Shown here piece by piece: positions 34,850 through 42,821 of a DNA stretch of 60,481 bases. The notes under the pieces are model-generated. The model saw only the letters and a list, made by a program, of their open reading frames with translations. It was not told the origin of the DNA and did no database searches. The stretch comes from Pseudorhodoferax aquiterrae (lineage in GTDB: Bacteria > Pseudomonadota > Gammaproteobacteria > Burkholderiales > Burkholderiaceae_C). The translations under genes were made by a program, and so were the position numbers. The stretch is taken from contig NZ_BMYK01000018.1 in the NCBI RefSeq assembly GCF_014652235.1, positions 70,983 to 131,463 on the forward strand, written 5' to 3'. Each line of letters starts with the position of its first letter. Within the stretch, counting starts at the first letter, position 1.

Positions 34850-36919
34850 TCACCGGCGGCCCAGCAGGGCGCGCATCTCGGGGACCGTGAGCGCTCCCTG
34901 GCCCGGCAGCGCGGCGGGCCGCGGGAGGCCGGCCAGCACGGGGAACTGCCCGTCGGGCTGGGCCACCTCGTACAGCTGCGCGATGGCCTGCTGCACGGCG
35001 CGCAGCGGCGCATCCTGGCCGTTCTTCAACGGCCCGCGCAGCGCCTGGCGCAGCAGGCGTTCGGCCAGCTCCAGGCTGTCGGCGAAGTAGGGCAGGCCGC
35101 GCTGCTGCAGGCTGGCCAGCGCGGCCACGCACGCGGCCTGCGGCGCGGATTCGCCGAAGGGCTTCTTCTTGCCCGCGGCCAGCGCATGGCGCAGCGCGGC
35201 AGCCCAGAGCACGGCCGCATCGGGCAGCGCGGGCACACGCTGCAGCAGGCTGCGCGGGAAGGCCTGCAGCTGGTCGGCGTGGCCGGTGCTGGCCTGCAGC
35301 AGCAGGCCGGCCGTGAGCGCGACCTGGCCGTTGGGCGCGTCCTGTGCGGCGGCGCGCAGGCGCTCGGGGTCGATGCGTTCGGCGGCCTTGCGCGGGCTGC
35401 CGAGTTCGGCCTCGCGCAGCAGTTGCCAGACGTACTGGTAGTGCGGGTTGTGCGCGGACGGCCCCAGGCGCGCCTGCAGCTTGAGCAGGCGTGGCGGCTC
35501 GCCGGGCAAGGCCGGGCCGAACTGCAGCGACAGGCGGATCGGCACCGGGCCGTTCGCATCGGTCGGCAAGGCCACGGCGAGCCGCTCGCGCTGCACGTAC
35601 TGCGCGCCCTCGAACACCAGCAGCACGCCGCCCGCACGGGCGGGCAGTTCCAGGTCGACCTGCACCTGGCTGCTCGGGTCGTCGCGCTCGACCGCCTGCA
35701 GCACCAGGCCTCCGCCGAGCGGCTGCCCATCGTCCAGGCCGAAGGCGCGCACGCCTTCGCGCCACAGGTGCGAGGCGTACTCGTGGCCCATGCGGCGGTG
35801 GATCTCGCCGAAGTCCTGCACCAGCAATTCGAAGGCGATCGCGTCGTGCACGGCGAGCGCGGGGTCGAAGCGTTCGGCGCTCGCGCGCAGCGCCTCGGCG
35901 AGCGCGTCGGGGCGCGGGCGTGCCGCGCCCACGCGCGGCAGGCCGCCCGGCACGGGCACGGGCGGCGGCGGCACGGGGCCGGCCAGCAGCTCGGTCACGA
36001 CCAGCGCATCGTCGCCTTCCACACGCGGCCGCACGGCCTGCTCCAGCTGTCCCTGGCTGGCCGCCCTGAGCAGCGCGTTGACGTCGTTGCGCACGGCCGT
36101 CACGAGCTCGCGGAACTCCAGCTGCGCATCGCCGCCGCCGGCACCACGCACGGCGTTGAGCACGGCCTGGCCGAACAGCGTGTGCGGCTGCCCGGGCACC
36201 TGGTAGGCCTGCGTGCCGGGCGAGGTGGCGGCCAGCGAGGCGGCCGTGCGCGGCACCTGGGTGCCCGCCTGCAGCAGCGGAAAGCAGGTGTTGGCCGTGG
36301 CCCCGCGCGACGCCAGCGGCGAGAACTCGTTGCGGCAGGCATCGATCAGCGCGAGGTGCTCGGCCACGGGGCTTTGCTCCATCCAGTCCTGCAGCTCGCG
36401 CGTGCTGATGCAGTTCTGCAGCTGCGGCGCGCCGGGGTCCGGGTCCAGGTAGTCGCTGGGCAGCAGTAGCGCGCGCCAGTTCGATTGCACGCCGTGACCG
36501 CTGAAGAAGAACAGGGTGCGGCTCTGGCGCGCCGCGGCCGGTGCGCTGGGCACCTGGCCGGTCCAGCGCTGGATGGCCTTGACCAACGTGGCATGGTCGG
36601 CCGGTGCGTAGTGCACGAGGCCGCGTGCGTCCAGGCCCGCCTTCTCCTCGGCCGTGGGCGACAGCAGCAGCTGGCACCAGACCAGCGGCAGGCCTTCGTG
36701 CCGGAAGTCGGCGCGCAGCCAGTCGAACAGGCTGGCTGCGGTGTTGGCCGAGGCGCCCAGCTGGCCCAGGCCGAAGGCGTCGGGCGCGGGGGCGCTGCCA
36801 CCTTCCAGGTGCGGGTAGGCGCTGACGCCGGCCAGCAGCGCGTACAGGCCCGGCATGCCGGCCTGCCATTGCGGGTCACGCCACAGGCCGGGCGTGTTGG
36901 CGACGGGTTCCAGGGCCAT
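34850..36919 (-). CDS. Caspase-family (C14-like) protease
   Basis: A 689-residue protein. The N-terminal peptidase domain (about 20-300) starts YALLAGVSAYPHLEG. It holds the catalytic dyad His142 in LFFFSGHGVQSN and Cys195 in LALIDACRNEF, the clan CD pattern of caspases and orthocaspases. A Pro-rich hinge (about 320-345) leads to a beta-rich segment (VDLELPARAGGVLLVFEG) and a long helical C-terminus I do not recognise. No signal peptide or membrane helix. AGGAG lies 5 nt before the ATG. It follows the 164-residue gene by 8 bp and the metalloprotease gene before that. Confidence 0.9.
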   Translation of the reverse strand: MALEPVANTPGLWRDPQWQAGMPGLYALLAGVSAYPHLEGGSAPAPDAFGLGQLGASANTAASLFDWLRADFRHEGLPLVWCQLLLSPTAEEKAGLDARGLVHYAPADHATLVKAIQRWTGQVPSAPAAARQSRTLFFFSGHGVQSNWRALLLPSDYLDPDPGAPQLQNCISTRELQDWMEQSPVAEHLALIDACRNEFSPLASRGATANTCFPLLQAGTQVPRTAASLAATSPGTQAYQVPGQPHTLFGQAVLNAVRGAGGGDAQLEFRELVTAVRNDVNALLRAASQGQLEQAVRPRVEGDDALVVTELLAGPVPPPPVPVPGGLPRVGAARPRPDALAEALRASAERFDPALAVHDAIAFELLVQDFGEIHRRMGHEYASHLWREGVRAFGLDDGQPLGGGLVLQAVERDDPSSQVQVDLELPARAGGVLLVFEGAQYVQRERLAVALPTDANGPVPIRLSLQFGPALPGEPPRLLKLQARLGPSAHNPHYQYVWQLLREAELGSPRKAAERIDPERLRAAAQDAPNGQVALTAGLLLQASTGHADQLQAFPRSLLQRVPALPDAAVLWAAALRHALAAGKKKPFGESAPQAACVAALASLQQRGLPYFADSLELAERLLRQALRGPLKNGQDAPLRAVQQAIAQLYEVAQPDGQFPVLAGLPRPAALPGQGALTVPEMRALLGRR

Positions 36920-36927
36920 GGCGTCTC

Positions 36928-37422
36928 CTAGCCGTAGCGGGGCGGGGGCGGGGGTGGGCCGGTCAGCGCGGCGGGGGCGGCACGGCCGGCGGCCTGGGCC
37001 CATTCGCGCGGGGGCTGCAGCTGCAGCGTGAGCAGGCAGCGCGCGCCGTTGGCCATGAGCGCGAGTTCGTAGTGCGCAGCAGGCGGGGCGATCGGATACG
37101 CCGCGCCCTCGGCACCGCCCAGCGCGGTGAGCTGGAAGTCGGGCGGCAGCACGATGCGCGCGGCGCGTCCGTGGGCGCGGTCGTGCAGTTCCACCGTGGC
37201 GCCGGGCCCGTCCTCTTCGTCCTGCCAGAAGCCCAGCCACAAGGCCTCGCGCGCACCGCAAGGCACCAGCAGCTGCTCGCCGTTGCGGTGCAGCGGCGCC
37301 ACGCCCCAGCTGCGCAGCCGCGCGCCGGGCCGCCAGTGGGCCAGCCCGATGCGGTGCACGCGCATGCGCAGGCCCTCGAAGGCCAGCAGCTCAGGCGTAG
37401 AGCTTGCGGATGGTGGCGGCAT
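36928..37422 (-). CDS. Unrecognised protein between two protease genes
   Basis: Up to 164 residues from an ATG at 37422, which overlaps the metalloprotease gene by 32 nt. The true start may be later, since no ribosome binding site decides it. The body is beta-rich (RLRSWGVAPLHRNGEQLLVP, LWLGFWQDEEDGPGATVEL, YELALMANGARCLLTLQL) and ends in a Pro stretch, GPPPPPPRYG. No catalytic motif, signal peptide or membrane helix. It might be an inhibitor, substrate or adaptor for the flanking proteases; that is inference from position only. Confidence 0.7.
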   Translation of the reverse strand: MPPPSASSTPELLAFEGLRMRVHRIGLAHWRPGARLRSWGVAPLHRNGEQLLVPCGAREALWLGFWQDEEDGPGATVELHDRAHGRAARIVLPPDFQLTALGGAEGAAYPIAPPAAHYELALMANGARCLLTLQLQPPREWAQAAGRAAPAALTGPPPPPPRYG

Positions 37423-38101
37423 CGCCGGCCGACAGCTTCCACGAGGGCATGAAGCTCTTGCCGTTGGTGGTCCAGTGGGCCGGGATCGTGTAGATCATGA
37501 CCGAGGCGCTGTCGAAGTCGGTCGTGATGGTGGTGGACGCGTCGAACTTGGCGAACACGTTGTGCGCGATGGTCGCGTCGTCCCAGAAGTTGGGCGCGCC
37601 GCCCAGGTCGGCCTTGACCGCGGCCTTGTCCCATTCCACCCGCGCGCCGGGGTGGTTGTGTTCGTGCAGCAGGCCCAGGGCGTGGCCGAATTCGTGGATC
37701 ACCACGCTGGAGAAGTCCTGCTCGGGCGTGTCCAGCGCGGCCCAGCCCAGGTTCATCGTGGCCTGCGAACTGCGGATGCCCTGCGCGTCCGTGCCCACGT
37801 AGGACCAGGAGCCGGCGGCAGGGTCGAAGCTGATGCGGATGTCGCCCGCCTCGTTGGGCCGGGCCGGCTCCAGCTTGAGGTGGACGCCGTCCAGCATCCA
37901 GGCCTGCGCGGTCTTCAGCGTGCGTTCGTGCAGCGCGGCGCCGCCCTGCAGGAAGCGCACCTTCAGCACCTTGTCGCGTGGCCAGAGCTTGTTCCTGGCC
38001 GCCACGCCCATGGGCGTGAGCTGCATGGGGTTGCCCGCCACGCGCTGGCCGCCATCGATGTCGACGGCCGTGCAGATCCATTGCTTGCGTTCTTCGCTCA
38101 T
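37391..38101 (-). CDS. Astacin-like zinc metalloprotease (metzincin)
   Basis: A 236-residue protein with AAGGAG at 6-nt spacing before the ATG. The zinc site is HEFGHALGLLHEHNHP with His136, Glu137, His140 and His146, followed by Glu147 as in astacins. The Met-turn SVMIY has Met202 and Tyr204. There is no signal peptide or propeptide, which is unusual, because astacins are normally secreted. It is the first gene of the three-gene protease operon, and its end overlaps the next gene. Confidence 0.92.
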   Translation of the reverse strand: MSEERKQWICTAVDIDGGQRVAGNPMQLTPMGVAARNKLWPRDKVLKVRFLQGGAALHERTLKTAQAWMLDGVHLKLEPARPNEAGDIRISFDPAAGSWSYVGTDAQGIRSSQATMNLGWAALDTPEQDFSSVVIHEFGHALGLLHEHNHPGARVEWDKAAVKADLGGAPNFWDDATIAHNVFAKFDASTTITTDFDSASVMIYTIPAHWTTNGKSFMPSWKLSAGDAATIRKLYA

Positions 38102-38169
38102 CGTGGGCTCCTTGCACGGCCAAGCGGCCGTGCTGTGGATTGTGCGGCGCCCACCGGCGAACGCAATCC

Positions 38170-39111
38170 TCAGACCGGTGGAGGATCGCCTTGCCGCAGC
38201 CGCATCACGCGCAGCATGTGGGCATCGCGCTGCTGCGCCATGGCCTCGGTGCTGCGGCCGGCGGCGGCGTCCTGCATCTGCGCGATGAGCCTGGCGCGTG
38301 TGTCTGCGTCCAGCGTCGGCTGGCCGAGGTCGGCCCACCAGCTTTCCACGGCCGGGCCCAGGCGTTCCAGGAAGGCTTCCATGCCGCGCGGGCCGCCCGA
38401 GAGGTGGAAGACCGCGTGCGGGCCGCAGACCGTCCAGCGCGCGCCCAGGCCCTCGGTCACGGCGCGGTCCACGTCGGCCACCGTGGCGTAGCCGCCGGCG
38501 ACCAGGTGCACGGCCTCGCGCCACAGCGCGGCCTGCAGCCGGTTCACGAGGTGGCCCGTGGCCTCGCGCTGCAGGCGCACGGTCTGCTTGCCCAGCGCGC
38601 GGTAGAAGGCCTCGGCCCGGTCCATGGCCTCGGCGCTGGTGGCCCGGCCGCCGACCAGCTCCACGAGCGGCATCAGGTAGGCCGGGTTGCAGGGGTGGGC
38701 GATCAAGAGGCGCTCCGGGTGCGCCAGGCCTTGCTGCAGCAGCGTGGGCATGAGGCCGGAGGAGCTGGACATCAGCAGCGCGTCCAACGGCGCGGCGGCC
38801 TCCACGGCGCGGTAGGCGGCGCGCTTGAGCTCGAGCTGCTCCGGCAGGGCTTCCTGGATGGCGCCCACGCCCTCGACGGCCTCTTCGATGCGGGCGCACA
38901 GGCGCGGCAGCGTGGGCTGCGCGTGCAGCAGGCCCAGCGCCTGCATGGCGGGGCGGGCGCGCGCGAGCATGTCGTCCAGGCGCTGCTGTGCGTCGGGCGC
39001 GGGGTCGGCCACGCGCACGTCGCGGCCAGCCAGCGCGAAGAAGGCCGCCCAGGCGGCGCCGATGACGCCCGCGCCGAGCACGGCGATGGGGCTTGGGTCG
39101 GTGGTGGTCAA
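38170..39111 (-). CDS. 3-hydroxyacyl-CoA dehydrogenase-like NAD enzyme (L-carnitine dehydrogenase type)
   Basis: A 313-residue dehydrogenase. The N-terminal Rossmann motif IAVLGAGVIGAAWAAFFA is followed by IQEALPEQLELK, SSSSGL and AHPCNPAYLMPLVE, the 3HCDH family landmarks with the catalytic His-Pro. The C-terminal dimer domain starts at TGHLVNRLQAALWREAV. The stand-alone form resembles L-carnitine and L-gulonate dehydrogenases rather than beta-oxidation fusions. The start is a TTG that overlaps the aldolase-like stop (TTGA). It is the last gene of the liv/catabolic cluster. Confidence 0.87.
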   Translation of the reverse strand: MTTTDPSPIAVLGAGVIGAAWAAFFALAGRDVRVADPAPDAQQRLDDMLARARPAMQALGLLHAQPTLPRLCARIEEAVEGVGAIQEALPEQLELKRAAYRAVEAAAPLDALLMSSSSGLMPTLLQQGLAHPERLLIAHPCNPAYLMPLVELVGGRATSAEAMDRAEAFYRALGKQTVRLQREATGHLVNRLQAALWREAVHLVAGGYATVADVDRAVTEGLGARWTVCGPHAVFHLSGGPRGMEAFLERLGPAVESWWADLGQPTLDADTRARLIAQMQDAAAGRSTEAMAQQRDAHMLRVMRLRQGDPPPV

Positions 39112-39785
39112 ACTTCGGGATCTCCGTGCGAAAGGTGGTCCCACATGCGTTCGAAGATGCGGCCCGCGCGGGTGGCGCGTCGCGTCGCTTCGTCGGCCGT
39201 GAGTTCGGCGGGCTGGCCGCCCGCGGCGGCGCAGTCCAGTTCGATGCGGGCAGCGTCTTCCAGGTACCAGGTCAGCACCACGGCGTCGGGCAGGCTGGGG
39301 CCGGCCACGACCACGCCGTTGCCGCGCATGACGATGGCGGGTGCCGCGCCCATCTGCGCCACCAGGGCCTCGGCCTGGGCGTCCGAACGCAGCAGCTGCA
39401 CGTCGTCCCAAAGCGGCGTGCCGGGATGGAAGTAGCTGCCCATGCCGTGCAGCACGCGCGGCGTGCGCCGCAGCGTGGACAGCGACATGGCCTTGGGCGG
39501 CATGGCGCGCACCACGCCGCCGATGTCGGGGCGGCGCCGGTAGATTTCGCGGTGGATGCGCACCTCGCCCAACAGGTCGGCGGGGAAGTCGCCGGCCAGC
39601 GGCACGACCGTGCCCGGCACGCCGAAGCCGATGGTGCCGGGCGGCTGGCTGGCGCAGACCAGGAAGTGGTCGGCGTCGAGCCGCATGCTGCAGTGGCCGT
39701 AGGCGTGCAGCAGGCCGTGCCGGGCCAGCGCGCGGCCGGCGCGGCGCACCAGCAGTTGGGCGGACTCGAGGGCGTCGGGTTCCAT
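39108..39785 (-). CDS. Class II aldolase/adducin-fold protein with altered metal site
   Basis: A 225-residue protein with AAGGAAA before the ATG. The fold is recognised from AYGHCSMR (29-35), the GEVRIHREIYRRRPDIGGVV block and GNGVVVAG. In active enzymes the block ends in H-x-H and the last motif is N-H-G, giving three zinc histidines. Here those positions are Arg93, Met95 and Asn156. Glu74 is kept. It may therefore be a non-aldolase or use another mechanism. It lies between the GntR and dehydrogenase genes. Confidence 0.8.
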   Translation of the reverse strand: MEPDALESAQLLVRRAGRALARHGLLHAYGHCSMRLDADHFLVCASQPPGTIGFGVPGTVVPLAGDFPADLLGEVRIHREIYRRRPDIGGVVRAMPPKAMSLSTLRRTPRVLHGMGSYFHPGTPLWDDVQLLRSDAQAEALVAQMGAAPAIVMRGNGVVVAGPSLPDAVVLTWYLEDAARIELDCAAAGGQPAELTADEATRRATRAGRIFERMWDHLSHGDPEV

Positions 39786-39866
39786 GGTGTTTTCCTTCGG
39801 AAGAGTCGTCCAGTGCGACATGTGTTCTTGCAGGGTCAGAACCGGGCTCGCGTGCAGAGGTTCCGA

Positions 39867-39983
39867 AGGCCGCGGAGCAGGCCATGCCAGCGCACCTGCG
39901 GAACTGGTTCTGCCAGGCCGCCGGGTGCGCCCCTCGAGGGGTATTGGATGGCTACACGCAGTGCGCCGGACAAACGGGGTGGG
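39867..39983 (-). repeat. Intergenic repeat type A, copy 1
   Basis: About 117 bp starting 7 bp after the gntR stop on the reverse strand. Shared with copy 2 (45854-45968): CCACCCCGTTTG at the gene-proximal end, CACT-N-CGTGTAG, a CCCCT-N2-AGGGG hairpin, GCGCACCCGGCGGCCTGGC, and GGCATGGCCTGCTCCGCGG at the distal end. The segment next to CGTGTAG differs between copies. No coding potential is seen. Confidence 0.85.
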
Positions 39984-39990
39984 CTCATGT

Positions 39991-40653
39991 CTAGCGGATG
40001 GCGCGCAGGCGCCGGCGGATGAACTGGCTGGCGATGAACAGGTCGCGCTCCACGGCCAGGCGCACGCCGACTGGGTCGTGGCGCGCCAGTGCGGCAAGCG
40101 TGGCCTCGTGCGCGTCCTTCAGCGCCACGGCGGCCTCGGGCACCTCGAACAGCCGGTTGGACACCGGCCCGGCCTTGAGCCACAGCGTCTCGATGAGGTC
40201 GAACAGCAGCGGCGAGCCGGCTGCGCGGTACAACCGCACCTGGAAGTCCTCGTTGGCGGCCAGGTAGCCGGCGCCATCGCCCTGGGCCAGCGCCTCGCGC
40301 ATGCGCACGCCCAGCGCCACGAGCGCGGCGCGGCCGGGCTCGTCGATGCGCAGCGCGCCGCGTTCCGCGGCCTCGCCTTCGAGCAGCATGCGCATCTGCA
40401 CGAGGTCGTCGAATTCGGCCGGCGAGAGCTTGGGCACGACCACGCCGGCATTGGGCACGTTGCGCAGCGCGCCTTCGGCCGCCAGCCGCTGCAGCGCCGC
40501 GCGCACTGGCATCAGGCCGCAGCCCAGCCGCTCGGCCAACTCGCGGATCTTGAGCCGCTCGCCGGGCTGGAAGCGGCCGACCGTGACCCATTGGCGCAGC
40601 TGCGCGTAGATGGTGTCCTGCTGGGTGGCTGAAGCGGCCGGTTCAGGGGGCAT
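39991..40653 (-). CDS. GntR-family (FCD/FadR-type) transcriptional regulator
   Basis: A 220-residue regulator. N-terminal winged helix-turn-helix (about 12-75): QDTIYAQLRQWV, QPGERLKIRELAERLG, then MPVRAALQRLAAEGAL. The all-helical C-terminal effector domain has LVQMRMLLEGEAAERGA, FQVRLYRAAGSPLL and HEATLAALARHD, typical of the FCD group, which bind small acids with a metal. It starts 2 bp after the aminotransferase stop and probably controls this cluster. Confidence 0.92.
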   Translation of the reverse strand: MPPEPAASATQQDTIYAQLRQWVTVGRFQPGERLKIRELAERLGCGLMPVRAALQRLAAEGALRNVPNAGVVVPKLSPAEFDDLVQMRMLLEGEAAERGALRIDEPGRAALVALGVRMREALAQGDGAGYLAANEDFQVRLYRAAGSPLLFDLIETLWLKAGPVSNRLFEVPEAAVALKDAHEATLAALARHDPVGVRLAVERDLFIASQFIRRRLRAIR

Positions 40654-40655
40654 CG

Positions 40656-42017
40656 TCAGGTGGAGGTGAGTTCGGCCAGCACGGCGTCGAAGGCCTGGAC
40701 CAGGCGTTCGACGTCGGCCGCCGTGGTCTCGGGGCAGACCAGCATCATGTTGTGGAAGGGCGTGATCAGCACGCCGCGGTTGAGCAGTGCCAGGTGCAGC
40801 AGGTGCTCGAGCGCGTCGTCCATGGCGGCGGCGGCCTCGCTGCCGTTGCGCGGCGGCCGGGCGCAGAACTGGAACTCGGCACGCGCGCCGACCTGGCTTA
40901 CGCACCAGGGCAGGCCATGCCGTGCGATGGCGCCGCGCAGGCCGTCGGCGAGCTGGCCGGCCAGGGCCAGCATGGGTTGGTAGACCGCCTCGGTCATCAG
41001 CGTGGACAGCGTGGCGCGCATGGCGGCCATGGCCAGCAGGTTGGCCGTGAGCGTGGTGCCGATGCCCGAGTGGCCGGGCGGTGCGGCGCGCTTGGCCGCC
41101 TCGCAGCGCGCCGCCAGTTCGGCCGTGAAACCATAGGCCGCGCAGGGCATGCCGCCGCCCAGGGGCTTGCCCAGCACCAATGCGTCGGGCGCCAGGCCTT
41201 CGGCGCGCGCATAGCCGCCCGGGCCGCTGCTGATGGTGTGGGTCTCGTCCAGCACCAGCAGGCTGCCGTGGCGGCGGATGAGTTCGGCCGCGGCCGGCCA
41301 GAAGCCGGGCTCGGGCAGCACCATGCCGATGTTGGTCATCACCGGCTCGGCCAGCACGCAGGCCACGTCGCCGGGCGCGAGCGCGGCCTCCAGCGCGGCG
41401 AGGTCGTTGAACTCGACCACGCGCGTGGTCTGCGTGAGATCGTGCACCTGGCCCAGCAGGCTGGGACGCTGCACGGGCTGGCCGGCCACGAGGTCGACGA
41501 ACACGTCGTCCACGGTGCCGTGGTAGCAGCCGTTGAACACCAGCAGCACGCGGCGCTGCGTCACCGCGCGCAGCCAGCGCAGCAGGAAGCGGTTGGCGTC
41601 GGTGGCCGTCATCGCGAACTGCCAGCGCGGCAGCCCGAAGCGCGCGGCCAGCAGCTCGCCGACGGCGCTGGCGTCCTCGCTGGCCAGCATGGTCGTCAGG
41701 CCGCGGGCGGCCTGGGCCTGCAGGGCGGCGACCACGGGGGCCGGGGAATGGCCGAACATGGCGCCGGTGTCGCCCAGGCAGAAGTCCACGAGACGGTGGC
41801 CGTCCACGTCGGTCAGCTGCGCGCCGCGGGCTTCGGCCACGTGCAGCGCGAACGGCGTGCCCCAGTCGCTCATCCAGTGCAGCGGCACGCCGAACAGCAG
41901 GTGCTCGGCGTTGCGTGCGGACAGCGCGGCGCTGCGCGGGCGCGCGGCGGCGAAGCGCGCGCGCTCGCGGGCCGTCAGTTTGGCGATGCGGTTGGCGGAA
42001 ATGGCGGTGCTTGGCAT
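40656..42017 (-). CDS. Class III aminotransferase (glutamate-1-semialdehyde mutase-like)
   Basis: PLP enzyme of 453 residues from the ATG at 42017; starts at 42053 or 42059 are possible. The segments GDTGAMFGHSPAPVV, FNGCYHGTVDDVF, LVLDETHTISSGPGG and the PLP lysine in LVLGKPLGGGMP are present. The phosphate-binding SGTEA block of relatives is replaced by TATDANRF. It is transcribed after livF and before gntR, so it probably acts on the amino compound imported by the liv transporter. It is unlikely to be the heme-pathway enzyme, given this context. Confidence 0.87.
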   Translation of the reverse strand: MPSTAISANRIAKLTARERARFAAARPRSAALSARNAEHLLFGVPLHWMSDWGTPFALHVAEARGAQLTDVDGHRLVDFCLGDTGAMFGHSPAPVVAALQAQAARGLTTMLASEDASAVGELLAARFGLPRWQFAMTATDANRFLLRWLRAVTQRRVLLVFNGCYHGTVDDVFVDLVAGQPVQRPSLLGQVHDLTQTTRVVEFNDLAALEAALAPGDVACVLAEPVMTNIGMVLPEPGFWPAAAELIRRHGSLLVLDETHTISSGPGGYARAEGLAPDALVLGKPLGGGMPCAAYGFTAELAARCEAAKRAAPPGHSGIGTTLTANLLAMAAMRATLSTLMTEAVYQPMLALAGQLADGLRGAIARHGLPWCVSQVGARAEFQFCARPPRNGSEAAAAMDDALEHLLHLALLNRGVLITPFHNMMLVCPETTAADVERLVQAFDAVLAELTST

Positions 42018-42036
42018 GCGGATGCAGGACGGGTGG

Positions 42037-42104
42037 ATGGTACTTTTGATCATAAGCACGCATTTGGCCCTATAGCGCTAATGGTACATGCGCCATTGTG
42101 ATCA
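42037..42104. promoter_or_regulatory. Paired repeats upstream of the aminotransferase gene
   Basis: ATGGTAC occurs at 42037-42043 and 42081-42087, and TGATCA at 42047-42052 and 42099-42104. AATGG-N8-CCATT (42080-42097) and the palindrome TAGCGCTA (42073-42080) lie between. This AT-richer stretch sits in the 93-bp gap between livF and the aminotransferase and may hold a promoter and GntR operators. Confidence 0.45.
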
Positions 42105-42110
42105 AGCGAG

Positions 42111-42821
42111 TCAAATGCCCAGGTGCCCCTGGACGGTGGCGCGGTCGGCCTGCAGCGCAGCGCTGTCGCCCTGCCAGACGATGCGGCCTTTTTCCAGCAC
42201 CACATGCTGGTCCGCCAGCTCCATGAGCGCGCCGAGGTTCTTGTCCACCACCAGCATGGCCATGCCGGTGGCGCGCAGCGCGCCCAGCACACGCCAGATC
42301 TCGGCGCGCACCAGCGGCGCCAGGCCTTCGGTGGCCTCGTCCAGGATCAGCAGCCGGGGGTTGGTCATGAGGGCGCGGCCGATGGCCAGCATCTGTTGCT
42401 CGCCGCCCGAGAGCTGGTTGCCCAGGTTGCCGGCGCGCTCGGCCAGGCGCGGAAAGAAGTCGTAGACGCGCTGCAAGGTGAAGGGCTGCGCCGCGCCATG
42501 CCGGTTGGCGGCCGTGGCGAGGAGGTTCTCCTGCACCGTGAGCGTGGGAAAGACCTGGCGGCCTTCGGGCACCCAGCCCAGCCCCAGGCGCGCGGTCTCG
42601 AAGGCGGCCATGCGCGTGGTGTCGCGCCCGGCGAACTGCACGCTGCCGGCCTGCTTGGGCACGAGGCCCATCACGCTCTTGAGCGTGGTGGTCTTGCCCA
42701 TGCCGTTCTTGCCCAGCAGCGTGACGATGCGGCCGTCGCCGACCGTGAGGTCGATGCCGTGCAACACGCGGCTGGCGCCGTAGCCGGCCTGCAGGCCTTC
42801 GATGCGGAGCAGGGCGGTCAT
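42111..42821 (-). CDS. livF: Branched-chain amino-acid-type ABC transporter ATPase LivF
   Basis: ATP-binding subunit, 236 residues. Walker A is LLGKNGMGKTTT, the signature NQLSGGEQQMLAIGRAL and Walker B RLLILDEATEGLAP, the usual LivF form. Its ATG overlaps the livG stop. Confidence 0.95.
   Translation of the reverse strand: MTALLRIEGLQAGYGASRVLHGIDLTVGDGRIVTLLGKNGMGKTTTLKSVMGLVPKQAGSVQFAGRDTTRMAAFETARLGLGWVPEGRQVFPTLTVQENLLATAANRHGAAQPFTLQRVYDFFPRLAERAGNLGNQLSGGEQQMLAIGRALMTNPRLLILDEATEGLAPLVRAEIWRVLGALRATGMAMLVVDKNLGALMELADQHVVLEKGRIVWQGDSAALQADRATVQGHLGI

Noticed and set aside
36928-37422. The 164-residue protein as a bacterial gasdermin cleaved by the caspase-like neighbour
   Set aside because: It is shorter than gasdermins, and I see no gasdermin-like N-terminal membrane-inserting features. 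The idea rests on gene position only.
40656-42017. hemL (glutamate-1-semialdehyde mutase for heme synthesis)
   Set aside because: The SGTEA-type block is replaced by TATDANRF, and the gene sits in a transport/catabolic cluster with a GntR regulator.
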